Source: Alteribacillus sp041949975
Lineage (GTDB): Bacteria; Bacillota; Bacilli; Bacillales; Marinococcaceae
NCBI RefSeq assembly: GCF_041949975.1
Contig: NZ_JBHFQG010000060.1
Span: 1 to 11,459, forward strand
Length of the DNA stretch: 11,459 nt
Direction of reading: 5' to 3'
In this document: positions 5,429-11,459 of the stretch, one piece after another
How positions within the stretch are numbered: position 1 is the stretch's first letter
How the letters are laid out: each line of letters opens with the position of its first letter
Translations under genes and position numbers: made by a program
Notes under the pieces: model-generated
Seen by the model: the letters and a program-made list of their open reading frames with translations, nothing else
What the model was told of the DNA's origin: nothing
Database searches by the model: none

Positions 5429-6007
5429 TTATAGTAAGGCTGTAAAATACAGTTCATTATAAAAAAAGCATTTTTTAAATTTTTTTATCACATTGCATCG
5501 AAAATTTTCAGTGGTAAAGTAATTGAGATAATCCTTTTCACTTCGAATGTAATCACCTTTATCATTATACTTCATGAACCAATTGCTAATCGGGGATTTT
5601 TCAAAAAAGCAAGGCTCTATCACGACAATCTTGCCTTGCGGTTTTAAAATTCTTTTGAACTCCTTGATATAAAAAAGGATCGTTTCTGAAGGAATATGGT
5701 GCAATACAGCGACGATTAAAATAAAATCAAAGCTATTGTTCTCCGCCGGAAGTTCATTCCCCTTAAAGGCCTTAAAACGATATTGGTTATACTTGCGTTT
5801 GGCAAAGTCGATTCTGCGCGAATCCGGGTCAATCCCAAGGTAATGAACAGGTGAACATAAGGTACAGTTAGCCCCGGTACCAGCTCCAAAATCCAGTACT
5901 TTTTTATCTGTAAAATTAAAGTGTTGTTGAATATTATTTTGAATATATACTTTTGTTATCCATTTTGGCCGAATAAACGAGTGGTAAATTGTAGGTGATA
6001 ATTGCAA
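5429..6007 (-). CDS. Class I SAM-dependent methyltransferase, substrate unknown
   Basis: The 192-residue cytosolic protein has a Rossmann-type methyltransferase domain: motif I VLDFGAGTGAN at residues 37-47, acidic loop GIDPDSRRI at 58-66, FDFILIVAVLHHIP at 93-106 (motif IV and post-IV), and LKPQGKIVVIEP at 121-132. It resembles the Methyltransf_11/25 group, which includes small-molecule and lipid-linked methyltransferases; the substrate cannot be named. The start is uncertain. The frame opens at TTG 6007 directly after an in-frame TAA, with GCAGGTG about 9 bases upstream as a possible ribosome site. No ATG is available near the N-terminus. The gene stands alone between an IS3 remnant and a decayed gene, so the neighbours say little. 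Confidence 0.8.
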   Translation of the reverse strand: MQLSPTIYHSFIRPKWITKVYIQNNIQQHFNFTDKKVLDFGAGTGANCTLCSPVHYLGIDPDSRRIDFAKRKYNQYRFKAFKGNELPAENNSFDFILIVAVLHHIPSETILFYIKEFKRILKPQGKIVVIEPCFFEKSPISNWFMKYNDKGDYIRSEKDYLNYFTTENFRCNVIKKFKKCFFYNELYFTALL

Positions 6008-6163
6008 TTAGAAGCACCTGCACTTTTTAGGAATTGTTCTCCATATCCTTAGAGAATTGTAACTAATGTGGCTTATCATCAATTTCGGTTTTATTATGTT
6101 CTAATAAACGAGGTGATACACTGGAAGTGTGAGGAAAGGATTGAAAAAAAACAGAGAGGAGAT

Positions 6164-6375
6164 ATGGGTATGAAAAAGCTATCTTTTTATAGGAAGTAAG
6201 CATTCGATACCTTGTTTGCTGTATCATGTTTAAGAAATGCATTTTATGGCAGTATATTTTTTGAATATCACTACGCTTTACATGGAGTGGCGGACGAGTT
6301 ATGCTTGCTGCTGCTTTTGCCATTTTAATTTATCCGCAGTGGATCTATGTTAAGCGACAAACTGTTTATGAATAA
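6164..6375 (+). pseudogene. Decayed small membrane-protein gene
   Basis: A strong ribosome site (GAGAGGAG, 6153-6160) precedes ATG GGT ATG at 6164, reading MGMKKLSFYRK and then TAA. The same frame continues past the stop as AFDTLFAVSCLRNAFYGSIF, then FEYHYALHGVADE. After a shift of one frame near 6290 it continues GGRVMLAAAFAILIYPQWIY, then VKRQTVYE and TAA at 6373-6375. The ribosome site, basic N-terminus and hydrophobic segments suggest a real gene of about 70 residues that has gained a nonsense codon and a frameshift. I do not recognise the family. The minus-strand frame over the same bases (6063-6323) has no features and is taken as a shadow. Confidence 0.4.
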
Positions 6376-6636
6376 TCCCTGTATAGAACTAATAAATATA
6401 CTGACCGATTGGTACATTAGTTAAATGCCAAAAAAATGTATCAATTGTTTCGGCTTGAACACCTATCCCCCTCGATCTGAAGTCTTTTCTTTTTTCAATA
6501 AATACCCGTAAAAAAGCGTACTAGGTCAGGAATAATAATAGCTAAGGTTCTTTTCCTTGTTTTTGGATAATCTATCAAAAAGATCCATTTTATGAAAATG
6601 TGTTTTTTAAATTTTCAGGACAGCATCCGTTTACTT
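6376..6636. other. Intergenic region with a possible regulator-promoter remnant
   Basis: About 260 bases with no supported gene. TACTGACCGATTGGTACATTAG (split 6408-6428) looks like the start region or operator of a TetR-type regulated promoter. A following ATGCCAAAAAAAATG-like start at 6425 reads only 18 codons before a stop. This could be the ghost of a regulator gene, but I would not insist on it. No convincing terminator for the cls gene is visible. Confidence 0.25.
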
Positions 6637-8088
6637 TTATAAGAGAGGAGATAATAACCTGGATATTGATTCTTTAAAGCGTACCCATAGTGGGAATTGT
6701 TGATACTGGTCAAGAGTGAGTTCCCTAGATATTTTTACATCCTCTTCAAATGTTTTTGTCAGTCTTTGAGCAAATTTTTCATTATAAAGAAAGGCATTAA
6801 CCTCAAAATCTAATTTGAAGCTTCTTATATCAATATTTGCTGTTCCAACAGATGATATTTTTCCATCAACAATAATGATTTTAGCATGAATAAAACCATT
6901 GTCGTATATATAGACTGTTGCCCCAGCCTTAAGTAATTCACCAATATAGGATAGAGTTGCCCAATATACAAATATGTGATCCGGTTTATTAGGAATCATA
7001 ATTTTAACCTCAACGCCAGAAAAACATGCAATTCGAAGGATTTCCAATAAAATTGTATCTGGAACAAAATAAGGCGTTTGGATGAGAACAGACTTTTTTG
7101 CTAATGAGATCATTTTAATATATCCATTTTTAATATATTCCCATTCAGAATCAGGACCACTTGTAACAATTTGAATGCCAACATCTCCTTGAGAAATAGC
7201 TTCTGGAAAATGATTTGAGATATAGATATTTTTGTGATAATAGGACGCCTGATTCCAATCAAGAATAAAACGAGTCTGAAGCGAATGAACAGCTGTGCCC
7301 TGTATCCTTAAATGTGTATCTCGCCAATATCCAAGTTTGGGATCTTGCCCAAGGTATTCATTGCCGATGTTAAATCCGCCTACATAACCGACTTTTCCAT
7401 CAATAATAACTAACTTACGATGATTTCGGTAATTTAACCGTAGATTGATGAGACGGAATTTGGAAGGAAAAAAAGCTTCCACTTCACCACCAGATTCACG
7501 AAGTTTTTGAAAAAAATGTTTGGTTAATCTCCACGAACCCAAATCATCATATAAAACCCGTACTCTAACCCCTTCTTTTGCTTTCTTTGTTAAAACTTCT
7601 ATAAGTTTTTTACCAAGTTGATCTTTTTTGATGATAAAATATTGTAAATGAATATGGACCTTTGCCCCTTCGATATCTTTAAATAACCTGTCAAACTTTT
7701 CTTGACCATCAATAAATAATTCAACCGAATTATCTTCAGTTAAGACAGCACTACTGTTCATTAAATGCATGTATATTAAATCTCTACTTTCTCTTACAGC
7801 TTGATTATGAAATTGTAAATGAGGGGACCTAAGTTGTGACAATTGAGTTCCTAACGTTTTTTCGGTTCCAATCTTTTTACGGTCCTCCCATTGAAAGAGG
7901 TAATAACGTCTAAGATTTTGTCCGCAAAGAAGATACAAGATAAATCCAAGCAAAGGAATAAAAAATAAAACCAATAACCAAGCCCATGAGGAACCAATAT
8001 CTCGTCTTTCCCGAAAAATAACAATAATTGCAAAAAAAATATTTAATACAATAGTTAGCCAGGGCAATAAGGAAGTAATATCCATCAT
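6637..8088 (-). CDS. cls: Cardiolipin synthase (phospholipase D superfamily)
   Basis: The 483-residue membrane protein joins two phosphatidylglycerol molecules to give cardiolipin and glycerol. It has an N-terminal PLDc_N region with two helices (about 8-26 and 34-55, SSWAWLLVLFFIPLLGFILY). Two catalytic HKD motifs follow: NHRKLVIIDGK with His223, Lys225 and Asp230, and HAKIIIVDGK with His401, Lys403 and Asp408, each followed by the usual GG/GT-x-N segment. The length is standard for bacterial ClsA-type enzymes. Two ATGs stand in tandem; AGTGAGGA lies 5 bases before the first and 8 before the second, so either may be used. It is the last gene of the minus-strand run that begins with spoVAEb, which suggests a role in remodelling the spore or forespore membrane. 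Housekeeping paralogues usually exist elsewhere in Bacillaceae. Confidence 0.95.
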   Translation of the reverse strand: MMDITSLLPWLTIVLNIFFAIIVIFRERRDIGSSWAWLLVLFFIPLLGFILYLLCGQNLRRYYLFQWEDRKKIGTEKTLGTQLSQLRSPHLQFHNQAVRESRDLIYMHLMNSSAVLTEDNSVELFIDGQEKFDRLFKDIEGAKVHIHLQYFIIKKDQLGKKLIEVLTKKAKEGVRVRVLYDDLGSWRLTKHFFQKLRESGGEVEAFFPSKFRLINLRLNYRNHRKLVIIDGKVGYVGGFNIGNEYLGQDPKLGYWRDTHLRIQGTAVHSLQTRFILDWNQASYYHKNIYISNHFPEAISQGDVGIQIVTSGPDSEWEYIKNGYIKMISLAKKSVLIQTPYFVPDTILLEILRIACFSGVEVKIMIPNKPDHIFVYWATLSYIGELLKAGATVYIYDNGFIHAKIIIVDGKISSVGTANIDIRSFKLDFEVNAFLYNEKFAQRLTKTFEEDVKISRELTLDQYQQFPLWVRFKESISRLLSPLL

Positions 8089-8131
8089 GAAATCCTCACT
8101 AAAAACGTTTCACTTTCGTTACGTTTATTTT

Positions 8132-8359
8132 TTATAAGACCTTTAATATTGGCTGAATTCTTTTAGTTATTTTATTTCTAGTCTTTTTCCTTTGTAGTTT
8201 TTCTTCTGACTTGTTCAAGTTCCAAATAATTGAACGATTGAAATTATAATTCGGCTCCATGTTTTCTATATCAATTTCACTTCCTTTTATTTTTTCATCG
8301 TAAATGATGGCGGTAAGGAACGCACCGCTAAAAACGATAAAAGACTGTTTATCACACAT
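8132..8359 (-). CDS. Hypothetical small protein, doubtful
   Basis: From ATG 8359 (an upstream in-frame TTG at 8371 is also possible) a 75-residue product reads MCDKQSFIVFSGAFLTAIIY, then DEKIKGSEIDIENMEPNYNF, then a basic end (SEEKLQRKKTRNKITKRIQP). A short hydrophobic start followed by a polar, then basic tail could suit a small anchored protein. No ribosome site is visible before either start. It fits snugly between cls and the acyltransferase remnant on the same strand, which is mild support. I do not recognise it, and it may be a chance frame or the fragment of a larger gene. Confidence 0.3.
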   Translation of the reverse strand: MCDKQSFIVFSGAFLTAIIYDEKIKGSEIDIENMEPNYNFNRSIIWNLNKSEEKLQRKKTRNKITKRIQPILKVL

Positions 8360-8382
8360 TATTAAAAACAAATTTTAATTAG

Positions 8383-8971
8383 TTAGTCATTCATTGAATG
8401 CTTTTTTTCTAACTCTTTAATCCTGTTCATAACATATCGTGAAAGAGATGAGTAATCTGTTATGTCTAAATGACCAACATTAATTTGTGGTCCAATCACA
8501 ACCTTTATAGGTGTTCGAATCCCTTTTTTCACTCCAATAATGGCAATTGGAAGAATAGGGGGTATTCGTTTTACATGCGATAAAAGCTACTCCTTTTTTA
8601 GGCTGAACCAATTCTCCATTTTTACACCTTTTTCCCTCTGGAAAAATACCAGAAACTTCCCCACTGTTAATAATTCTTAAAGCTTGGCGTACAGGACGAA
8701 TAACAATTTTACTTTGACGATCAACTGAAATCACATAAACAGCGGTAAAAAACCATTTTAAAAAACGATTACGAAATAATTCGGCTTTTGCCATAAAGTG
8801 AATGTTTCGTTTCATCACACAAGATAGAAGTAGGGGGTCGTAATTACTGATATGGTTCGCAGCTACAATCAGTGCGTTTTGAGTAGGGACGTGTTCCAAG
8901 CCGACGATTTCAATTCGAAATTTTAACTGGATGAATAGTTTTAGGACTGGTTTTAATAACGACTAAAGCAT
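8383..8971 (-). pseudogene. PlsC-type 1-acyl-glycerol-3-phosphate acyltransferase, frameshifted
   Basis: The main frame (8899 downward) has VAANHISNYDPLLLSCVMK with the catalytic His and Asp of the H-x4-D motif, then FMAKAELFRN, and FPEGKRCKNGEL (usually FPEGTRS). These are the marks of PlsC acyltransferases, which make phosphatidic acid at the membrane. At the C5 run near 8560 the frame is lost. Removing one C restores TPILPIAIIGVKKGIRTPIK, then VVIGPQINVGHLDITDY, and a normal end at TAA 8385-8383. Upstream, in-frame sequence SLLKPVLKLFIQLKFRIEIV extends the N-terminus, but an ATG CTT TAG at 8971-8963 puts a stop at codon 3. The gene is therefore doubly damaged, or the reads are faulty. It sits between two spore-membrane genes and cls, consistent with a phospholipid-synthesis role. 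Confidence 0.75.
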
Positions 8972-9118
8972 TTTTGTGTTGCACATCCCAATATTTATCT
9001 TTTGTAAATCACTATATAACCTTGCTAAGATTTGTGAAAATTTTTATGTTTTAAATGATCACTTGGAGACATTACCATTTGATTATCCGTTATCTCGCTA
9101 TAAACTTACAACCTAAGG

Positions 9119-9786
9119 TTACCCTTTTCCCTCATCCACTATTAAAGAATGATTGGTATCTCTTACCGAAGCGTAAAAAATGTTGTTCCATGTTGTAAAA
9201 CCTGCTGCTTTGATTTCATTTATTAACCATTGTTGGTCTTTATGAATTAATTTTAAATTTTCATGTTGAATGTTCCCTTCAACGATGACAGGAATAGGAA
9301 ATCCCCGATACTCCATTTCATGACCTAACATTTTAGGCGTTGCTGGCAATTCCTCCTCTTTTGGCATTACACTAATATCCCCATTGGGTTCAAGAATCGC
9401 ATATTGAATGTTTTGTATATCTGGATAGCCTTTGCTTCTAATGCTTGACAATAATTCAGACAAAGAAAAATGATTTTTTTTAGATTTGATTTGATCAGTT
9501 TCCCATGTTTAATTAAGATAGTAGGTTCTCCGATTATAAATCGATTCAGTTGATTGTAAAGGCTTAACTTCGAAAGGGAAACATGCACGAAAACCACGAT
9601 TGCGATCCCTATTAATGCTTGGGTGATCCCTTCCACTTTAACCGGGGCCATAGCGATAGCAACAATAAAAAATATAGCTGTTAAGTCATGGGGTGTAAAT
9701 TGAGCTAATGCTGACTTTCCCATAAATCGAACAACAGTAATGGATACGACAAATAATAAAAGTAACATACCCATAAATGAAAGCAT
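9119..9786 (-). pseudogene. YetF-like DUF421 membrane protein, single frameshift
   Basis: The N-terminal part (ATG 9786, ribosome site GAGGTGG) has hydrophobic segments MLSFMGMLLLLFVVSITVV, then FFIVAIAMAPVKVEGITQAL, then IGIAIVVFVHVSL, followed by the cytosolic start EPTILIKHGKLIKSNLKK. The C-terminal part runs in another frame as SELLSSIRSKGYPDIQNIQY, then AILEPNGDISVMPKEEELP, and ends IVDEGKG. Adding one A to the A8 run at about 9474-9481 joins them cleanly as LKKNHFSLSELL. The joined protein of about 222 residues has normal YetF/YdfR length and a normal DUF421 core. DUF421 proteins sit in the spore inner membrane and influence its order and permeability. Homopolymer slippage, whether natural or from sequencing, is the simplest cause of the break. 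Confidence 0.85.
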
Positions 9787-9805
9787 ACTACCACCTCTGT
9801 TTCAT

Positions 9806-9828
9806 AATGGGAGAAGTAGTGTCCCATT
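9806..9828. promoter_or_regulatory. Inverted repeat in the promoter region of the first DUF421 gene
   Basis: AATGGGA (9806-9812) and TCCCATT (9822-9828) are exact complements separated by 9 bases, 20 bases before ATG 9786. On the minus strand the repeat carries GAATG and, 15 bases later, CATTATG. This resembles sigma-G boxes (GMATR and CATNNTA) but with a short spacer. It could be an operator or part of a forespore promoter. Confidence 0.3.
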
Positions 9829-9960
9829 CTCGATGATCGGCATTCCAAATTTTATTTTACAAACACTTTCTCTGATCATTATTAAGACGTAAAAAATGTA
9901 AAAAAGTATACAAACTAATCTTGATTTTCCCCAGACACTGACTCCCTAAGAGTTACCTTT

Positions 9961-10821
9961 TTATTCTCTTAACAGAGGACTTACTTTGTCGATGGCTTTT
10001 TGGAGTTTTTCACTATTTTTGCTATACATCTGTTTTGCTTCTTTTTCTTTTGTTGCAAGAGCAAACAGTTCTAAATCCGCCTGGCATTTTTTCATAGTTG
10101 CGAGTATTAACGGCTTCTCTACGGGTTCAGCCACTTTAAGTTTATCATCGAAAAGATCTACAGATAACTGTCCAAAGGAATCTACCTGTCCGAGAAAAAC
10201 GTTTTCGATTGTCACGCCCAACTTTTCTAATTCGGTTTTTAACCAATTTCGATTTTGACCAATAGTTGACAATGGTTCATCTAAAATTTCACCATCCATG
10301 ATGACGGTCTGTGGTTCCTTAAAGGAAGGAACTTTTACTCCAAAATCTTCTGCTGTTAAAGGTTGTTTCTCTTTCTTTAATAACACATTTAATTCCCCAT
10401 TTGCTTCTAACACAGCAAATTCTACATCGGAAATTTGAAAGACATTTTTTGTTCGTAGTAACTGCATCAGTTCATCAATGGTGTACTTCTCCTTTTTTAA
10501 ATTTTCTTCCATTACTTTCCCATTTTTAATAAAAACGGTTCCTTTCCCTTCAATAACATCCCGGAATTTTTTGCTTTTCAATGAAATAAAACCTGCCACA
10601 AACGGGGATACACCAAAAATTATCATACCTATAATCCCATGCATAACCTTAAGATCAGGATTCATTATGACCTCTGACGCTATACTACCAATCGTAAAGC
10701 CACTAATATATTCAAAAAAGGAAAGTTGGGAAAGTTGCTTTTTTCCTACTATTTTAGTGAGTATAAAAAGGGTAACTAAAAAGATGAACGACCGGACAAC
10801 AATATCGAACCATTCTGGCAC
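9961..10821 (-). CDS. DUF421-DUF1657 fusion membrane protein (2Duf-like), spore inner membrane
   Basis: The 286-residue protein has three hydrophobic segments (about 9-27, 35-53, 61-80), then the cytosolic DUF421 domain (about 85-230, with KGTVFIKNGKVMEENLKKEK and the repeat-like VEFAVLEANGELNVLLK). A C-terminal DUF1657 unit follows at about 237-284 (LILATMKKCQADLELFALAT, then KEKEAKQMYSKNSEKLQKAI). YetF proteins alone are about 220 residues, so the extension is a real added domain. The start is GTG 10821, chosen because AAGGAGGG lies 6 to 7 bases upstream; the ATG just before it is in another frame. It follows a stand-alone DUF1657 gene and spoVAEb with a 38-base gap. The same architecture is known from spoVA2mob loci, where it is linked to spore heat resistance and inner-membrane rigidity. 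Confidence 0.88.
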   Translation of the reverse strand: MPEWFDIVVRSFIFLVTLFILTKIVGKKQLSQLSFFEYISGFTIGSIASEVIMNPDLKVMHGIIGMIIFGVSPFVAGFISLKSKKFRDVIEGKGTVFIKNGKVMEENLKKEKYTIDELMQLLRTKNVFQISDVEFAVLEANGELNVLLKKEKQPLTAEDFGVKVPSFKEPQTVIMDGEILDEPLSTIGQNRNWLKTELEKLGVTIENVFLGQVDSFGQLSVDLFDDKLKVAEPVEKPLILATMKKCQADLELFALATKEKEAKQMYSKNSEKLQKAIDKVSPLLRE

Positions 10822-10859
10822 TGCATACCCTCCTTTTTATGATAAAATGTTCAACTAGT

Positions 10860-11066
10860 CTAAAAACCTTTATATTGATCTTCTTCCAGCTCCAGTTGGC
10901 CAACTCTTTTTTTCAAGTCTTTTATGATTTCCTCCATGGTTGTCACCGTTTCTTGGAAGATTTGTTTTGCTTCCTCATCCTCTGTCCGTAACTCTAAACT
11001 AGATAAACTACCTTTCACGTTCTTAATACTGGAAAGGCATTGTTTTACATCCGAACCTACCGTCAT
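10860..11066 (-). CDS. Stand-alone DUF1657 protein
   Basis: The 68-residue soluble protein begins MTVGSDVKQCLSSIKNVKGS and continues LSSLELRTEDEEAKQIFQET. It ends in a charged helix (TTMEEIIKDLKKRVGQLELE). It is predicted to be a helical hairpin or bundle and is a typical DUF1657 member, found almost only in spore formers and next to spoVA or yetF genes. Its molecular role is unknown. AAGGAGGAAGA precedes ATG 11066 and overlaps the 13-base gap after spoVAEb, so the two are surely cotranscribed. It is homologous to the C-terminal domain of the next gene, which suggests duplication followed by fusion. Confidence 0.92.
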   Translation of the reverse strand: MTVGSDVKQCLSSIKNVKGSLSSLELRTEDEEAKQIFQETVTTMEEIIKDLKKRVGQLELEEDQYKGF

Positions 11067-11079
11067 GAAGTCTTCCTCC

Positions 11080-11430
11080 TTATCCTTTTGGTTTAAAAAG
11101 TAATGCTCCGATCATTCCAAAGATAATAGCAGCCGAAATCCCCGAACTTGTTACTTCGAACATCCCGGTAACAACACCGACCAATCCATGCTGTTCGGCT
11201 TCCGCCATTGCACCGTGTACAAGAGAATTTCCGAAGCTTGAGATCGGCACCGAAGCTCCCGCTCCCGCAAACGCGATAAGAGGTTCGTATAGACCAAGCC
11301 CATCGAGAATGGCACCGGCAACCACAAAGGTGACTAATGTATGGGCCGGTGTTAATTTAAAAACATCGAACATAATTTGGCCTATCACACAAATTAATCC
11401 GCCCACCACAAAAGCCCAAAAAAATATCAT
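11080..11430 (-). CDS. spoVAE: Stage V sporulation protein AE (SpoVAEb)
   Basis: The complete 116-residue membrane protein has helices at about 1-21, 27-48, 52-66 and 92-113. It carries the conserved stretches GGLICVIGQIMFDVFKLTPA, then HTLVTFVVAGAILDGLGLYE, then GASVPISSFGNSLVHGAMAE. This is the SpoVAEb type. SpoVA proteins form the inner-membrane channel that takes up dipicolinic acid in sporulation and releases it in germination. ATG 11430 has a strong GGAGGTGA ribosome site. SpoVAC and SpoVAD normally lie just upstream and would be past the window's right edge. In B. subtilis the spoVA operon is read by sigma-G in the forespore. Here the followers are DUF1657 and a DUF421-DUF1657 fusion instead of spoVAF, which points to a spoVA2-type operon. 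Confidence 0.95.
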   Translation of the reverse strand: MIFFWAFVVGGLICVIGQIMFDVFKLTPAHTLVTFVVAGAILDGLGLYEPLIAFAGAGASVPISSFGNSLVHGAMAEAEQHGLVGVVTGMFEVTSSGISAAIIFGMIGALLFKPKG

Positions 11431-11459
11431 GTCTCTAAATCACCTCCATATTCAATTGA

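Noticed and set aside
5097..5462. 121-codon plus-strand frame over the IS3 OrfA
   Set aside because: Antisense shadow of OrfA and its left end.
6063..6323. 86-codon minus-strand frame opposite the decayed membrane gene
   Set aside because: It lies over a better-supported plus-strand remnant with a strong ribosome site, and it has no family features.
10478..10858. 126-codon plus-strand frame opposite the DUF421-DUF1657 gene
   Set aside because: It is the antisense shadow of a clear gene.

Overview
The window looks like chromosomal or accessory DNA of a low-GC, endospore-forming Bacillaceae (Bacillus sensu lato). The reasons are AT-rich genes with strong GGAGG-type ribosome sites, a spore-coat cotJA-cotJB-cotJC operon, a SpoVAEb gene, DUF1657 and DUF421 (YetF-like) sporulation genes, and Bacillales-type IS110 and IS3 remnants. 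The genus cannot be fixed from this sequence.

Layout. 1-167: the 3' end of a Cys/Met-metabolism PLP enzyme, abutting a truncated, frameshifted IS110 transposase (168-490, minus). Its non-coding left end (about 491-690, minus) folds like a bridge RNA. 900-1640: a small membrane-protein gene that appears split by about 0.5 kb of high-GC DNA of actinobacterial character (epoxide hydrolase C-terminus plus IS481 transposase C-terminus). 1654-1694: a perfect 17-bp inverted repeat. 1760-2541 (minus): a two-gene cassette of a small hypothetical protein and a zeta-toxin-like P-loop kinase. 3110-4645 (plus): a channel-like membrane protein without a K+ selectivity signature, then cotJABC and a clear terminator. 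4800-5370 (minus): a truncated IS3 element. 5429-6007 (minus): a class I methyltransferase. 6164-6375 (plus): a decayed small membrane-protein gene. 6637-8088 (minus): cardiolipin synthase. 8132-8971 (minus): a small hypothetical ORF and a broken PlsC-type acyltransferase. 9119-11430 (minus): a frameshifted YetF-like DUF421 gene, then the block spoVAEb, DUF1657, and a DUF421-DUF1657 fusion.

Functional reading. The right-hand 5 kb, all on the minus strand, is a spore inner-membrane cluster. SpoVA-type channel genes, a '2Duf'-like fusion, a second DUF421 protein, an acyltransferase and a cardiolipin synthase would together act on the composition and permeability of the spore inner membrane. From memory, this gene content matches the spoVA2mob heat-resistance loci carried by Tn1546-like elements in the B. 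subtilis group. SpoVAC and SpoVAD would be expected just beyond 11459.

Caution on quality. Several genes are broken by apparent one-base changes in homopolymer runs (T4 near 917, A6 near 996, C5 near 8560, A8 near 9474), and a foreign GC-rich block interrupts another. Some 'pseudogenes' may therefore be sequencing or assembly errors rather than real decay.
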